NCBI RefSeq assembly: GCF_014646815.1
Contig: NZ_BMNZ01000001.1
Location: 310,001-374,000 of the forward strand
Source of the DNA: Terrabacter tumescens
GTDB lineage: Bacteria; Actinomycetota; Actinomycetes; Actinomycetales; Dermatophilaceae
Reading direction: 5' to 3'
Length of the DNA: 64,000 nucleotides
Positions 1 through 10,862 of this stretch are shown here, piece by piece (positions within the stretch are counted from its first letter, which is position 1; every line of letters starts with the position of its first letter). The notes beneath the pieces are model-generated. The model was not told where the DNA came from. It saw nothing but the letters and a program-made list of their open reading frames with translations, and made no database searches. Both the position numbers and the translations under genes were made by a program.

Positions 1-819
1 GCCTGCGGGGGCGAGCTCGAGCAAGCCGGTGACACCGAGCGAGAGCATCGTCTCCATGCAGCGGTCCCAGCGCACGGGGTTGCTGACCTGGCGGACGAGC
101 CGGTCGAGCGCGTCCGGGCCGTCGGCGACGGTGGCGCCGTCGGCGTTCGAGAGCAGGCGGAGGGTGGGCGCGGCGGGCGTGACGTCGGCAGCGGCCGCAG
201 CGAGGGCGTCGACGGCGGGCGCCATGTGATGGGTGTGGAAGGCGCCTGCGACCTGCAGCGCGATGACCCGCGCCTTGGCCGGTGCAGCGGCGCGCAGCGC
301 CTCGACCTGCTCGAGGGTGCCGGCGGCCACGACCTGGCCGGCGCCGTTGATGTTGGCCGGTGTGAGGCCGTGGGCCTCGAGCGCAGCGAGGACCTCGTCC
401 GGGTCGCCGCCGAGCACGGCCGCCATCCCCGTCGGGGTGACCGCGCTGGCCTGCGCCATGGCACGGCCGCGCGTGGCGACGAGCGAGATGGCCTGCTCGT
501 CGGTCACGACGCCGGCGAGTGCCGTGGCCGTGAGCTCGCCCACGGAGTGGCCGGCGAGGACGGCGCCCGTCGCGGCGAGGTCGGAGCGGGCGGGGAACAG
601 TGCGTCGGCGGTGACGAGGCCGGCCGCGACGATGAGCGGCTGGGCGACGGCCGTGTCCTTGATGGTGTCGGCGTCGGACTCCGTGCCGTGGGTCACGAGG
701 TCGAGGCCGGCAGCCTGGCCGAGCGCGGTCAGCTGGTCACGCACCCCCTCGAGCTCGAGCCAGGGGGTGAGGAAGCCGGGAGTCTGGGAGCCCTGTCCGG
801 GGCACACGATCGCTAGCAC
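1..819 (-). CDS. fabD: Malonyl-CoA:ACP transacylase FabD (C-terminus off the left edge)
   Basis: Transfers malonyl from CoA to acyl carrier protein, the step that feeds type II fatty-acid synthesis in the cytoplasm. The first 273 residues are present. The N-terminus reads LAIVCPGQGSQTPG, the family's opening motif. The nucleophile elbow GHSVGE places the active serine near residue 92, and AGAFHTHHM carries the catalytic histidine. I chose the GTG at 819 because a GGAAAGG Shine-Dalgarno lies about 8 nt upstream and the conserved motif starts at once. The PucR-type regulator lies 46 nt upstream on the same strand, the arrangement seen for fasR-fabD in Streptomyces. Confidence 0.95.
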   Translation of the reverse strand, partial: MLAIVCPGQGSQTPGFLTPWLELEGVRDQLTALGQAAGLDLVTHGTESDADTIKDTAVAQPLIVAAGLVTADALFPARSDLAATGAVLAGHSVGELTATALAGVVTDEQAISLVATRGRAMAQASAVTPTGMAAVLGGDPDEVLAALEAHGLTPANINGAGQVVAAGTLEQVEALRAAAPAKARVIALQVAGAFHTHHMAPAVDALAAAAADVTPAAPTLRLLSNADGATVADGPDALDRLVRQVSNPVRWDRCMETMLSLGVTGLLELAPAG

Positions 820-865
820 GTGGTCAACCTTTCCCGGTTACCGGTGAGGACCCCGTCACCGAATG

Positions 866-2119
866 TCACGAAGTCGTGGGGGATACTTTGGAGGTTTCCT
901 CCAAGGTCGTGTGGTTGACGGCCGCGCGGCCCGAGACGGCGGGGCCCGGCGGCAGCGCGAGTCGTCCCAGTGCCAGGGCGATCCGCACGGTCCACGCCTC
1001 GCGCGGCGAGGTGAGGTCGTAGCCCGTCACGTCGGAGATGCGTCCGAGCCGGTAGCGGACGGTGTTGGGGTGCACGAAGAGGGAGCGCGCGCTGGCCTCC
1101 AGGGAGCCGCCGGTCTCGAGGTAGGCCGTGGCCGTCTGCAGCAGTGGGGCATGGCTCGCTGCCGCGAGGGGGCGGTAGATGCGCTCGACGAGGATGCGCC
1201 GGGCCGGCGGGTCACCGGCGAGCGCGCGCTCCGGCAGGACGACGTCCGACTCGAGGACCCGTGGTGCGTCCGGCCAGGCGGCGGCCGCGGCGAGACCGCT
1301 GAGGGCGGCGCGCGCCGACCGGCCCGCGGCGAAGAGGTGGGGCACGGTGGGCCCGACCACGATGGGCCCCGGGCCGAAGCAGTCGGCGACGGCCTCGACG
1401 ACCCGCGACGCCTCGCGCGTCCCGCCGAGGATCGCGATGAGGCGCGACCTCTGGACGATCGCCAGCGCCTCGACCCGGTGCTGGCGAACCGACCGACGCA
1501 GGTCGTCCACGGCCGGGACGGCGCCTCCGGCAACGGTGGGCGTGCTGCCCACGACGAACGTCACGTCGGCGACGTCGCCCCACCCGAGAGCGCTGGCCCG
1601 CGACTGCATCGAGTCGTCGGCCTCACCACGCAGCACGGCGTCGACGACCAGCGCCTCGAGCCGGGCGTCCCACGCACCGCGCGCCTCGGCGGCCCCGGCA
1701 TAGACCTCGGCAGCGGCGAAGGCGATCTCGCGCGAGAAGCGGAGCACGGACTCGCGCAGCAGCTGCTCGTCCCCGGGGCCCGCGAGGCTCTCGACGCGGG
1801 ACTCGACGACGTCGACGACCGTGCGAACGAGGTCCAGGGTCTGGCGCAGGCTCACCGACCGCGTCAGCTCCTGCGGCGCGTTCGCGAAGATCGAGATGGC
1901 CGACGGCGGATGGCTCTCCTCCTGGTGGAACCAGGCGATGAACTGCGAGATGCCGGCCTGGGCGACGAGCCCGACCTGAGACCGTTCTTCAGCGGAGAGC
2001 TCGCGGTACCACCGCAGGTGCTCCTCCATCCGCTGCGACGCGAGCGTCGCGAGCTCCCCGGCGCTGCGCTCGACGGCGCGTGACGTCGCCTCGCTCGGGT
2101 GCTGCCGCGGTCCGCTCAC
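866..2119 (-). CDS. fasR: PucR/CdaR-type transcriptional regulator, FasR-like
   Basis: A 417-residue protein with an N-terminal helical sensor-like region (about 20-170), a middle GGDEF-like PucR segment, and a C-terminal helix-turn-helix of the PucR type around residues 345-400 (FVHPNTVRYRLGRISDVTG). In Streptomyces coelicolor the protein in this position, FasR, activates the fabD-fabH-acpP-fabF operon. The position directly before fabD makes the same job likely here, but that is inference from context. The GTG at 2119 is preceded by TAGGCT and six bases, so the mRNA is probably leaderless and no Shine-Dalgarno is expected. Confidence 0.85.
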   Translation of the reverse strand: MSGPRQHPSEATSRAVERSAGELATLASQRMEEHLRWYRELSAEERSQVGLVAQAGISQFIAWFHQEESHPPSAISIFANAPQELTRSVSLRQTLDLVRTVVDVVESRVESLAGPGDEQLLRESVLRFSREIAFAAAEVYAGAAEARGAWDARLEALVVDAVLRGEADDSMQSRASALGWGDVADVTFVVGSTPTVAGGAVPAVDDLRRSVRQHRVEALAIVQRSRLIAILGGTREASRVVEAVADCFGPGPIVVGPTVPHLFAAGRSARAALSGLAAAAAWPDAPRVLESDVVLPERALAGDPPARRILVERIYRPLAAASHAPLLQTATAYLETGGSLEASARSLFVHPNTVRYRLGRISDVTGYDLTSPREAWTVRIALALGRLALPPGPAVSGRAAVNHTTLEETSKVSPTTS

Positions 2120-2169
2120 GGTGTCAGCCTATGGCGGTGCAGCCGCAGACTTTGTATGCCGTTCACAAA
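2120..2169 (-). promoter_or_regulatory. Probable fasR leaderless promoter with upstream dyad
   Basis: On the minus strand TAGGCT (2131-2126) sits six bases before the GTG at 2119, which places the start of transcription on the start codon. About 20 bases further upstream is a short dyad, TTTGT and ACAAA separated by 9 bases (2151-2169), in an otherwise GC-rich stretch. It could be a regulator site for fasR; no binding data are available. The arms are only 5 bp, so chance is possible. Confidence 0.4.
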
Positions 2170-2207
2170 CTGGTCTGGGACGCGTCGGTGCACGCGGGGC
2201 CGGGCGG

Positions 2208-2933
2208 TCAGCGGGCGGTGAGCACGGCGGTGCGGCCGGCATACGACCGCGGACCCTCGAAGTGGGGGAGCGAGCGCGCGAGCTCGGGGGAGAAGGTCGC
2301 GAGGTAGGCGCAGGCGGCGTCGTGGTCGACGAAGGTCGCACGGGTCTCGACGTCCCGCTGGGTGACGTGCTCGAAGTGCCGGCCGAGGACCTCGGCGGCG
2401 TTCTCCGACATGAACTGGGTGACGAGGGGCTCGCCGCCTGCCTCGCGGAGGAGCTCGCCCAGGTGCTCGCGTCCGTTGGTCGCGACGTGCAGCGTGCCAC
2501 CGTCGCGCAGCACCCGGCGGACCTCGCGCAGCGTGCCGTCCAGGTCCGGCACGTGGTAGAGCATCCAGGCTGCCACGGCCCCGTCGAACGCGTCGTCGGA
2601 GAAGGGGAGGTCGTCGGCCGCGGCGACCTGCGCCGGGACGCCGAGCGCCCGCGTGGCCTCGACCATGGCGGGCGAGAGGTCGGTCGCCAGGTAGTCGACC
2701 GTGGGAGCCTCGTCGACGACGGAGCGGGCGAACTGGCCCGTGCCGCAGCCGATCTCGAGGATCCGTCCGAAGCCGGAGGACACGACGTTCGCCCGGAGCA
2801 GGTCGGTGGGCGACACGCCCTCGGGGCCGGGGCCCCAGACGCTGCGGCGGGTCTCGAGGCGGTCGGTGCTCGCGTACTGCCGGTCCGTGGTGCTCCGGTC
2901 GGTCATCTGGCTCATGTCGCGCATCTCGGGCAT
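2208..2933 (-). CDS. Class I SAM-dependent methyltransferase
   Basis: A 241-residue cytoplasmic enzyme with the class I Rossmann signature ILEIGCGTGQFARSV (motif I, near residue 60), a TDLSPAMVEATRA segment for the second strand, and LREVRRVLRDGGTLHVATN typical of the methyltransf_11 group. The substrate cannot be told from sequence. It follows the ABC exporter permease by 9 nt and is probably the third gene of that operon. Starts at 2933, 2915 or 2906 are all possible, since the first residues (MPEMRDMSQMTDRS) contain several methionines and are not conserved. Confidence 0.8.
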   Translation of the reverse strand: MPEMRDMSQMTDRSTTDRQYASTDRLETRRSVWGPGPEGVSPTDLLRANVVSSGFGRILEIGCGTGQFARSVVDEAPTVDYLATDLSPAMVEATRALGVPAQVAAADDLPFSDDAFDGAVAAWMLYHVPDLDGTLREVRRVLRDGGTLHVATNGREHLGELLREAGGEPLVTQFMSENAAEVLGRHFEHVTQRDVETRATFVDHDAACAYLATFSPELARSLPHFEGPRSYAGRTAVLTAR

Positions 2934-2942
2934 CGGTGGACC

Positions 2943-4139
2943 CTATCGGGACCGCCGGGCCCCTGCACCGCCACCGCGCCCGAACAGCTCGGCCAGCCGG
3001 ACCCGGTGTCCGGTGATGACCAGCGCCCTGCGATAGACCGTCGAGGCGAGCCAGATGCTTCCGAGCCCGGCCAGGGCCGTGAGCAGCAGCGCCAGGGCCA
3101 ACTGGTAGACCGGGACCTCTCCCGACGCCCAGCGGATCGGCATGGTCAGCGGTGCCGTGAGCGGGAACAGCGAGGCGGCCACGCTCCAGGCCGAGCTCGG
3201 GTTGCCGATGACGACGATGACGCCGAGCATGTAGCCCGCGATGATGAGCATCGTCACCGGCAGGACCGCGGTCCCCGCCTCCGTCACCTTGTCGACGAGC
3301 GCCCCGCCCGCCGCGTAGAGGAAGGCGAAGAGGCAGAAGCCGAGCACGAACCACGTGATCGCGAGGGCGAGGTCCGGCGCGGCGACGGCCGGCAGCCACG
3401 ACGACCCGGTCACCGCCGCTCCGACGAGGACCGGCACGGCCAGCACGAGCAGTTGGAGGGTCGCCACCGTCGCGACCGCGAGGACCGTGCCGACGAGGAC
3501 CTGGCTCGGGCGCAGCACAGCCAGGAGCACCTCGGAGATGCGGCTCGCCTTCTCGGTCGCAACGGTCATCGAGATGACCTGGCCGCTGAAGAGGAGGGCG
3601 AGGTAGAGCACGAGCCCCACGGCATACCCGACGTTGGCCCGGCCCTGGTCCTGCGCGGAGGCGACGAAGACCTGCGCGGGCGGCCGCACGGAGTCGAGCC
3701 GCGCGACCTGCTCGCTCGTCAGGCCGAGATCGGTCAGCACCCGAAGGGTCTCGATCCGGAGGAGGGACTGGGCGACGATGCCCGGGAAGGGTCCGGCGGT
3801 CCGCTCGGGGACGTACATCCGGTCGCCGGCGAGTCCCACCGTCGCCTCGCCGCGCTGGACCGCGACCCGGACCCCCGCCTCGTCCGGCCGCTCGACGTAC
3901 GTCGTCCGGAAGTCCGCCGACCTGGCTGCCGCCCCGAGCGCGGTCGTGAGGGCCACCGGCGCACGGCCGACGGTTGCCAGCGTGTAGGTGGTCGGCCCAC
4001 CCGTGATGAGTCTGGGCACCACGACGGCGCCGATGGACAGCAGCAGCAGGACGCCCGTCACGATCTTGAAGGTCTTGGACCGGAGCTGCTCGCGCAGTCC
4101 GCGTCCGAGGACGAGGGAGGTGCCGTGCCACCAGGTCAT
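2943..4139 (-). CDS. ABC transporter permease, NatB/ABC-2 type
   Basis: A 398-residue membrane protein: one helix near the N-terminus (residues about 25-48), a large extracytoplasmic loop, then about five helices from residue 170 to 370. This is the layout of the NatB-like ABC-2 exporters, which act in sodium or drug efflux. It overlaps the ATPase gene by 4 nt (ATGA), so the two are translationally coupled and form one exporter. Substrate unknown. The C-terminus is basic (AGARRSR). Confidence 0.85.
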   Translation of the reverse strand: MTWWHGTSLVLGRGLREQLRSKTFKIVTGVLLLLSIGAVVVPRLITGGPTTYTLATVGRAPVALTTALGAAARSADFRTTYVERPDEAGVRVAVQRGEATVGLAGDRMYVPERTAGPFPGIVAQSLLRIETLRVLTDLGLTSEQVARLDSVRPPAQVFVASAQDQGRANVGYAVGLVLYLALLFSGQVISMTVATEKASRISEVLLAVLRPSQVLVGTVLAVATVATLQLLVLAVPVLVGAAVTGSSWLPAVAAPDLALAITWFVLGFCLFAFLYAAGGALVDKVTEAGTAVLPVTMLIIAGYMLGVIVVIGNPSSAWSVAASLFPLTAPLTMPIRWASGEVPVYQLALALLLTALAGLGSIWLASTVYRRALVITGHRVRLAELFGRGGGAGARRSR

Positions 4140-5107
4140 CGCGGACCTCCTCGGCCGGTCTGGACCGGGCCGACCGGATCCACCTGATCCGACCCGTCGC
4201 GCGCAGGGTCGCGGGCGCGCCCGACGGCCTCGAGGAAGAGCTGCGAGAGCGAGGGCAGGTCGAGCCCGAAGTCGTCCACGCGCCCCGCCGCTCGCGCCCC
4301 GTCGAGCACGCGGAGCGGGTCGGTGCCCGGCGGGATCGCGATCCGCACCTCGTCAGCCTCCTCGCTCACGACGACGGCGCCGGGGAACCCTTCGAGCCAC
4401 CGGCGGTCCGGGGCATGGACGTCGAGCCGGAGCTGCACGCCCGTCGAGGCGGCGCGCAGGCTCGACAGGGGACCGCGCAGGACGATCCGTCCCGCGTCGA
4501 CCATGAGGATGTCCTCGCAGAGGTTCTGCACGAGGTCGAGCTGGTGGCTGGAGAACAGGACAGTGCAGCCGGTTCGGGCGCGTTCGCGCAGGCTGTCGGA
4601 CAGCTCGGCGACCGCCACCGGGTCCAGCCCGGCGAAGGGCTCGTCGAGCACGACAACGTCCGGCTCGTGGACGAGTGCTGTGGCGAGCTGGAGGCGTTGC
4701 TGCAGGCCGCCGGACAGCTTGTCCGTGCGCTGGTCCCAGCGGTCCTCGAGACCGAGCTCGGCGAGCACTCGGTAGGCCCGGTCGGTCGCCTCGGCCCGGG
4801 AGAGCCCGTGCAGGCGGCCGAAGTAGACCACCTGGTCGCCGACCTGCATGCCCGGGTAGAGCCCGCGCTCCTGCGGCATGTAGCCCCAGTGCTGCCGGAC
4901 CTCGCTGTCGACCGGCGCCCCGTGGACCAGCACCTCACCGCGGTCCGGGCTCAGCACGCCGAGCATGATCCGCATCAGCGTCGTCTTGCCGGCCCCGTTG
5001 GGTCCGAGCAGGCCGGTCAGGACGCCGGGGGCGATCTCGAAGCCGACACCGTCGAGCGCCACCCGGTCGCCGTAGGCGTATGCCACGTCCCGGACCTCGA
5101 GGGCCAT
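4136..5107 (-). CDS. ABC transporter ATP-binding protein, NatA-like
   Basis: A 323-residue ATPase with Walker A GPNGAGKTT (near residue 35), signature LSGGLQQRLQLA (near 131) and Walker B VVVLDEPFAGLDP (near 152), plus the extra C-terminal domain of about 100 residues usual in NatA-type proteins. It powers the adjacent permease. The ATG at 5107 is preceded by TAGCGT and six bases, so the message is probably leaderless; there is no Shine-Dalgarno. Confidence 0.9.
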   Translation of the reverse strand: MALEVRDVAYAYGDRVALDGVGFEIAPGVLTGLLGPNGAGKTTLMRIMLGVLSPDRGEVLVHGAPVDSEVRQHWGYMPQERGLYPGMQVGDQVVYFGRLHGLSRAEATDRAYRVLAELGLEDRWDQRTDKLSGGLQQRLQLATALVHEPDVVVLDEPFAGLDPVAVAELSDSLRERARTGCTVLFSSHQLDLVQNLCEDILMVDAGRIVLRGPLSSLRAASTGVQLRLDVHAPDRRWLEGFPGAVVVSEEADEVRIAIPPGTDPLRVLDGARAAGRVDDFGLDLPSLSQLFLEAVGRARDPARDGSDQVDPVGPVQTGRGGPR

Positions 5108-5119
5108 GCCTCAACGCTA
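5108..5119 (-). promoter_or_regulatory. Leaderless -10 element of the ABC exporter operon
   Basis: TAGCGT on the minus strand (5119-5114), then TGAGGC, then the ATG at 5107. The TANNNT form and the 6-nt distance put +1 on the start codon. A convincing -35 is not visible. Confidence 0.5.
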
Positions 5120-5129
5120 GCCCCGCAGG

Positions 5130-5156
5130 CACCCCGAGACACGGGTTCTCGGGGTG
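5130..5156 (-). terminator. Perfect 10-bp hairpin after the SRPBCC gene
   Basis: CACCCCGAGA (5130-5139) and TCTCGGGGTG (5147-5156) form a perfect stem around a 7-nt loop. It lies 63 nt downstream of the SRPBCC stop and just upstream of the ABC operon promoter. There is no U-tract, which is common for terminators in high-GC actinobacteria. Confidence 0.6.
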
Positions 5157-5219
5157 ACCGCAGGCACGCTCAGGGGGCGCGTCGCCGTGACAGCCGATGC
5201 CGCTGCCCGGGTGGAGCGC

Positions 5220-5684
5220 TCAGCCGGCGACGGCCGACGCCAGATTGCCGAGGCTGTCCTCGAGCTGGTCCTTCTCGACGAGCGGGAAGCTCACCTTCTG
5301 GAGGATCTCCTTGTCGGTGACGTGGCTCCAGTCGTAGGTCAGCGAGACGAGGGTCGAGCTCGGGCCCTCGGGCGTCAGCTCCCACATCCACTCCCAGCCG
5401 GGGGCCGGGGTGTCGGCGGGCGCGGTCTTCCAGGCGAGCAGGGCGTTGTGGGAGTAGCCCGAGACGGTGTTGTCGGTCTGGTACTCGCCACCCATGTGGT
5501 CACCGGCCATGTTCATCCGGAACACGTCGCCGACCTTCTGGATCCGCTCGGCCTTCTCGTCGGACCGGACGAACCCGGACCCGTCGAGCTCGACGTGCCG
5601 CTTGGGGTTGCTCAGCACGTCGAAGATGTCGGCGGCCGAGGCGTCGATGCTCCGCTGGACGGTGATCTTCTGGGATTCGGTCAT
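5220..5684 (-). CDS. SRPBCC-family (START-like) protein
   Basis: A 154-residue single-domain protein whose N-terminus (ITVQRSIDASAADIFDVLSN) and middle (GWEWMWELTPEGPSSTLVSLTYDWS) match the polyketide cyclase/dehydrase SRPBCC fold, a helix-grip pocket for hydrophobic ligands. No catalytic role can be assigned. It starts 39 nt after argG on the same strand, with AGGGA upstream of the ATG, so it may be read through from argG. It ends before a strong hairpin. Confidence 0.75.
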   Translation of the reverse strand: MTESQKITVQRSIDASAADIFDVLSNPKRHVELDGSGFVRSDEKAERIQKVGDVFRMNMAGDHMGGEYQTDNTVSGYSHNALLAWKTAPADTPAPGWEWMWELTPEGPSSTLVSLTYDWSHVTDKEILQKVSFPLVEKDQLEDSLGNLASAVAG

Positions 5685-5722
5685 GCAGGGTCCCTACCCG
5701 CTCGGACCGGAACACCCCTCGC

Positions 5723-7185
<1,463 letters not shown>

Positions 7186-7260
7186 TCGCGTATGCCGTGT
7201 GCCCGGCTCCCGCTCGGGGTCTCCCAGCCGCCCGACGACCGTCGCTGCTCCCGGACAGGC

Positions 7261-7296
7261 GTGTGGCCCGGCCCCTGGGCGGGGACCGGGCCACAC
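7261..7296 (-). terminator. Strong hairpin after aceE
   Basis: GTGTGGCCCGG (7261-7271) pairs perfectly with CCGGGCCACAC (7286-7296), and inner CCCC/GGGG adds four more pairs. It lies 23 nt past the aceE stop. An outer pair of 13-bp arms, CGTATGCCGTGTG (7189-7201) and its complement (7292-7304), could form an alternative longer structure. No U-tract. Confidence 0.7.
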
Positions 7297-7318
7297 GGCA
7301 TACGTCAGCGTTTGGGCG

Positions 7319-10090
7319 TCAGCTCTCGCCGCCCGCATTGCCGGACGTGCCGGCGGTGACGTCGTCGAGGCGATACTTCTCGGCCGCGCGACGGGGGACG
7401 TCGGCGTCGACCTTGCCCTCCTTGGCGAGCAGCTGCAGCGTGCGCACCGCGACCGACGGACCGTCGATCTTGAAGAAGCGGCGGGCGGCCGCACGGGTGT
7501 CGGAGAAGCCGAACCCGTCGGCGCCGAGCGTCGCGTAGGTGCCGGGCACCCACTCGCGGATCTGGTCCTGCACGGCCCGCATGTAGTCGGACACGCCCAC
7601 GACCGGTCCCTCGGTGCCCTCGAGGCACTGGGTGACCCACGGCTTGACGGGCGACTCACCGGGAGAGAGGAACTCGCGCTCGTCGGCGGCGAGACCGTCG
7701 CGGCGCAGCTCGTTCCACGAGGTCACCGACCACACGTCGGCGGCCACGCCCCAGTCGTCGGCGAGCAGCTGCTGCGCCTCGAGCGCCCACGGCACGCCGA
7801 CGCCGGAGCCGAGGATCTGCGCGCGCGGCGCCTCGTGCGTCCAGCCCTCCGTGTTGGCCGGAGCGATCTTGTGCATGCCGCGCAGGATGCCCTCGACGTC
7901 GACGTCGTCCGGCTCCTTGGGCTGCTGGATCGGCTCGTTGTAGACGGTGAGGTAGTAGATGACGTTGGACTCCTCCGCCGTCTTGCCCTCGCCGTACATC
8001 CGCTGCAGGCCGTCCTGCATGATGTGCGCGATCTCGTAGGCGTAGGCAGGGTCGTAGTGCACGACCGCCGGGTTCGTCGAGGCGAGGAGCGGGCTGTGAC
8101 CGTCCGCGTGCTGCAGGCCCTCACCGGTCAGGGTCGTCCGGCCGGCCGTGGCGCCGATGAGGAAGCCACGCGTCATCTGGTCGGCGGCCGCCCAGATCGA
8201 GTCGCCGGTGCGCTGGAAGCCGAACATCGAGTAGAAGACGTAGATCGGGACCATCGGCTTGCCGTGCGTCGCGTACGACGTGCCGGCGGCGGTGAAGGCC
8301 GCCAGCGAGCCGGCCTCGTTGATGCCGAGGTGCAGGATCTGGCCGCTGACGTTCTCGCGGTAGGCGAGCATGAGCTCGGCGTCGACCGGCGTGTAGTTCT
8401 GCCCGTTGGGGTTGTAGATCTTGATCGTCGGGAAGAACGCGTCCATGCCGAACGTGCGCGCCTCGTCGGGGATGATCGGCACGATGCGCGGGCCGAACTC
8501 CTTGTCGCGCAGCAGGTCCTTGAGCAGGCGGACGAACGCCATCGTCGTGGCGACCTCCTGCTTGCCCGAGCCCTTCTTGACCTGGGCGTACGCCTCGTCG
8601 CCCGGCAGCTTGACCGGCTCGAAGTCGACGCGGCGGCTCGGCAGCGTGCCGCCGAGCTTCTGGCGACGGTCGACGGAGTACTTGATGACCTCGCTGTCGG
8701 CGCCCGGGTGGTAGTAGGGCGGCTGGTAGGGGTTCGCCTCGAGCTGCTCGTCGGTGATCGGGATGCGGAGGCTGTCGCGGAAGGCCTTGAGGTCGTCCAG
8801 CGTCATCTTCTTCATCTGGTGCGTGGCGTTGCGGCCGGCGAAGTGCGAGCCCAGGCCGTAGCCCTTGATCGTCTTGGCGAGGATGACGGTCGGCTGGCCG
8901 GTGTGCTCACGGGCCGCCTTGTAGGCCGCGTAGACCTTGCGGTAGTCGTGACCGCCGCGCTTGAGGTCCCACCAGACCTGGTCGTCGCTCCAGCCCTCGA
9001 CCATCTTGGCGGTGCGCGGGTCGCGACCGAAGAAGTGGTCGCGGACGTACTTGCCGTCGTTGGCGCGGAAGGTCTGGTAGTCGCCGTCGCTCGTCTGGTT
9101 CATGATGTGCACGAGCGCGCCGTCGCGGTCGGCGGCGAGCAGCGGGTCCCACCCGCGGCCCCACACGACCTTGATGACGTTCCAGCCGGCGCCGCGGAAG
9201 AATGCCTCGAGCTCCTGGATGATCTTGCCGTTGCCGCGGACCGGGCCGTCGAGGCGCTGCAGGTTGCAGTTGATGACGAAGTTGAGGTTGTCGAGCTCCT
9301 CGTTGGCCGCGAGCTGCAGCAGGCCGCGCGACTCGGGCTCGTCCATCTCACCGTCGCCGAGGAAGGCCCAGACGTCCTGCTGGCTGGTGTCCTTGATGCC
9401 GCGGTTGTGGAGGTACTTGTTGAACTGCGCCTGGTAGATCGCGTTCATCGGGCCGATGCCCATCGACACCGTCGGGAACTCCCAGTAGTTGGGGAGCAGC
9501 CGCGGGTGCGGGTAGGACGGGACGGCCTCGACCTTGCCGTCGACGAGGTGGCTCTTCTCCTGGCGGAAGCCGTCGAGCTGCGCCTCGGTCAGGTGGCCCT
9601 CGAGGTAGCTGCGGGCGTACATGCCGGGGGAGGCGTGGCCCTGGAAGTAGACCTGGTCGCCGCCTCCGGGGTGGTCCTTGCCGCGGAAGAAGTGGTTCAT
9701 GCCCACCTCGTAGAGCGTCGCGGCCGACGCGTACGTCGAGATGTGGCCGCCGACGCCGATGCCGGGGCGCTGGGCGCGGTGCACCATGACCGCGGCGTTC
9801 CAGCGGATGTAGCGGCGCATCTCGCGCTCGACGTCCTCGTCGCCGGGGAACCACGGCTCGCGCTCGGGCGGGATCGTGTTGATGTAGTCGGTCGCCGTCA
9901 GGGACGGGACACCGACCTGCTGCTGGCGCGCGCGCTCGATGAGCTTGAGCATGATGTAGCGCGCCCGCGTCCGGCCCTTCTCGTCGAGGACGGCGTCGAG
10001 CGAGTCGATCCACTCCTGCGTCTCGTCCGGGTCGATGTCCGGGAGCTGACTGGGGATGCCGTTGAGGATCGGTCCGGCCTCGGATGCCAC
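7319..10090 (-). CDS. aceE: Pyruvate dehydrogenase E1 component (single-chain type)
   Basis: Decarboxylates pyruvate with thiamine diphosphate and passes the acetyl group to the lipoyl E2. The 923-residue chain is the homodimeric AceE form used by actinobacteria. The thiamine-diphosphate motif [10 protein letters not shown] to NFVINCN lies near residues 245-275; the transketolase-like half and C-terminal domain are complete. I start it at GTG 10090 ([14 protein letters not shown]) because AAAGGA lies 9 nt upstream. The open frame runs on to 10438, but that extension has no protein-like character and would overlap the divergent gene. E2 and E3 are not in the window. Confidence 0.95.
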   Translation of the reverse strand: MASEAGPILNGIPSQLPDIDPDETQEWIDSLDAVLDEKGRTRARYIMLKLIERARQQQVGVPSLTATDYINTIPPEREPWFPGDEDVEREMRRYIRWNAAVMVHRAQRPGIGVGGHISTYASAATLYEVGMNHFFRGKDHPGGGDQVYFQGHASPGMYARSYLEGHLTEAQLDGFRQEKSHLVDGKVEAVPSYPHPRLLPNYWEFPTVSMGIGPMNAIYQAQFNKYLHNRGIKDTSQQDVWAFLGDGEMDEPESRGLLQLAANEELDNLNFVINCNLQRLDGPVRGNGKIIQELEAFFRGAGWNVIKVVWGRGWDPLLAADRDGALVHIMNQTSDGDYQTFRANDGKYVRDHFFGRDPRTAKMVEGWSDDQVWWDLKRGGHDYRKVYAAYKAAREHTGQPTVILAKTIKGYGLGSHFAGRNATHQMKKMTLDDLKAFRDSLRIPITDEQLEANPYQPPYYHPGADSEVIKYSVDRRQKLGGTLPSRRVDFEPVKLPGDEAYAQVKKGSGKQEVATTMAFVRLLKDLLRDKEFGPRIVPIIPDEARTFGMDAFFPTIKIYNPNGQNYTPVDAELMLAYRENVSGQILHLGINEAGSLAAFTAAGTSYATHGKPMVPIYVFYSMFGFQRTGDSIWAAADQMTRGFLIGATAGRTTLTGEGLQHADGHSPLLASTNPAVVHYDPAYAYEIAHIMQDGLQRMYGEGKTAEESNVIYYLTVYNEPIQQPKEPDDVDVEGILRGMHKIAPANTEGWTHEAPRAQILGSGVGVPWALEAQQLLADDWGVAADVWSVTSWNELRRDGLAADEREFLSPGESPVKPWVTQCLEGTEGPVVGVSDYMRAVQDQIREWVPGTYATLGADGFGFSDTRAAARRFFKIDGPSVAVRTLQLLAKEGKVDADVPRRAAEKYRLDDVTAGTSGNAGGES

Positions 10091-10158
10091 GTCGTGGGTC
10101 CTTTCTCGTCGCGAGGCGGCGCCCGCGGCCGGTCGGCCACGGCGCTGCGCCCTCCCAT

Positions 10159-10187
10159 CCTCTACCCAACGGTGGCGACCGTCACAA
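10159..10187 (-). promoter_or_regulatory. Possible aceE promoter
   Basis: On the minus strand TTGTGA (10187-10182) and TAGAGG (10164-10159) are 17 bp apart, about 70 nt upstream of the aceE GTG. The match to the consensus is moderate. The rest of 10091-10370 holds no recognisable gene, only this and the upstream region of the divergent DUF3052 gene, where TAGCGT at 10312-10317 could be a -10. Confidence 0.35.
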
Positions 10188-10376
10188 CTGGGTCCGTCAG
10201 CTGGGGCGCGGCACTGCGCCTCACGAGCCCTCCCTAGTGGTATGCCGTCCGCTTCCTCTGCTCGTCTGGCGCGGCGGGAGCGTTGTCCCGGACGAACCCC
10301 ACCTTGCGCGATAGCGTCGGAGCCGATGCACTGATGTCGTGGCAGTCGCGCCACGCAGACGAGAGGACCGGTGACA

Positions 10377-10793
10377 GTGAGCGAGACCGCGGGAGCGGCG
10401 TCCTTCAGCAAGCTCGGATTTGCCAAGGGGCAGGTCATCCAGGAGTTCGGCTATGACGACGACGTCGACGACGACCTGCGGTTCGGGCTCGAGGACGTCA
10501 TCGGGACCGAGCTCGAGGACGAGGACTTCAACGACGGCGCGGACGGGGTGCTGCTCTGGTACCGCGACGGCGACGACGACCTCGTCGACCTCATGGTGGA
10601 CGGGCTGACGAAGCTCTTCGACCAGGGGTTCATCGTGCTGCTGACGCCCAAGGCCGGCCGGCCCGGCCACGTCGATGCCGCCGTCGTCGAGGAGGCCGCC
10701 TCGACCGCCGGCCTGACGACCGGTGGCCAGGTCAACGTCGCGCGCGAGTGGGCGGCGACGCGGCTCATGCCGCCGAAGGGTCCGCGCCGCTGA
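10377..10793 (+). CDS. DUF3052 family protein
   Basis: A 138-residue acidic protein ([43 protein letters not shown]) ending in the family's [15 protein letters not shown] motif. DUF3052 proteins are conserved across actinobacteria and often lie next to aceE, as here, but have no known biochemical function. GAGAGGA at 10361-10367 is 9 nt from the GTG at 10377 and only 3 nt from an in-frame GTG at 10371, so I prefer 10377. Confidence 0.85.
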   Translation: MSETAGAASFSKLGFAKGQVIQEFGYDDDVDDDLRFGLEDVIGTELEDEDFNDGADGVLLWYRDGDDDLVDLMVDGLTKLFDQGFIVLLTPKAGRPGHVDAAVVEEAASTAGLTTGGQVNVAREWAATRLMPPKGPRR

Positions 10794-10862
10794 CGGCTCA
10801 CGTCGCCCGGCCCCTGTCGAGGGTGGAGCGCGCGGTGTGGTGGTGATGTCACACTTGCCGCC

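Noticed and set aside
10091-10438. N-terminal extension of aceE by 116 residues
   Set aside because: It lacks any likeness to pyruvate dehydrogenase and would overlap the start of the divergent DUF3052 gene.
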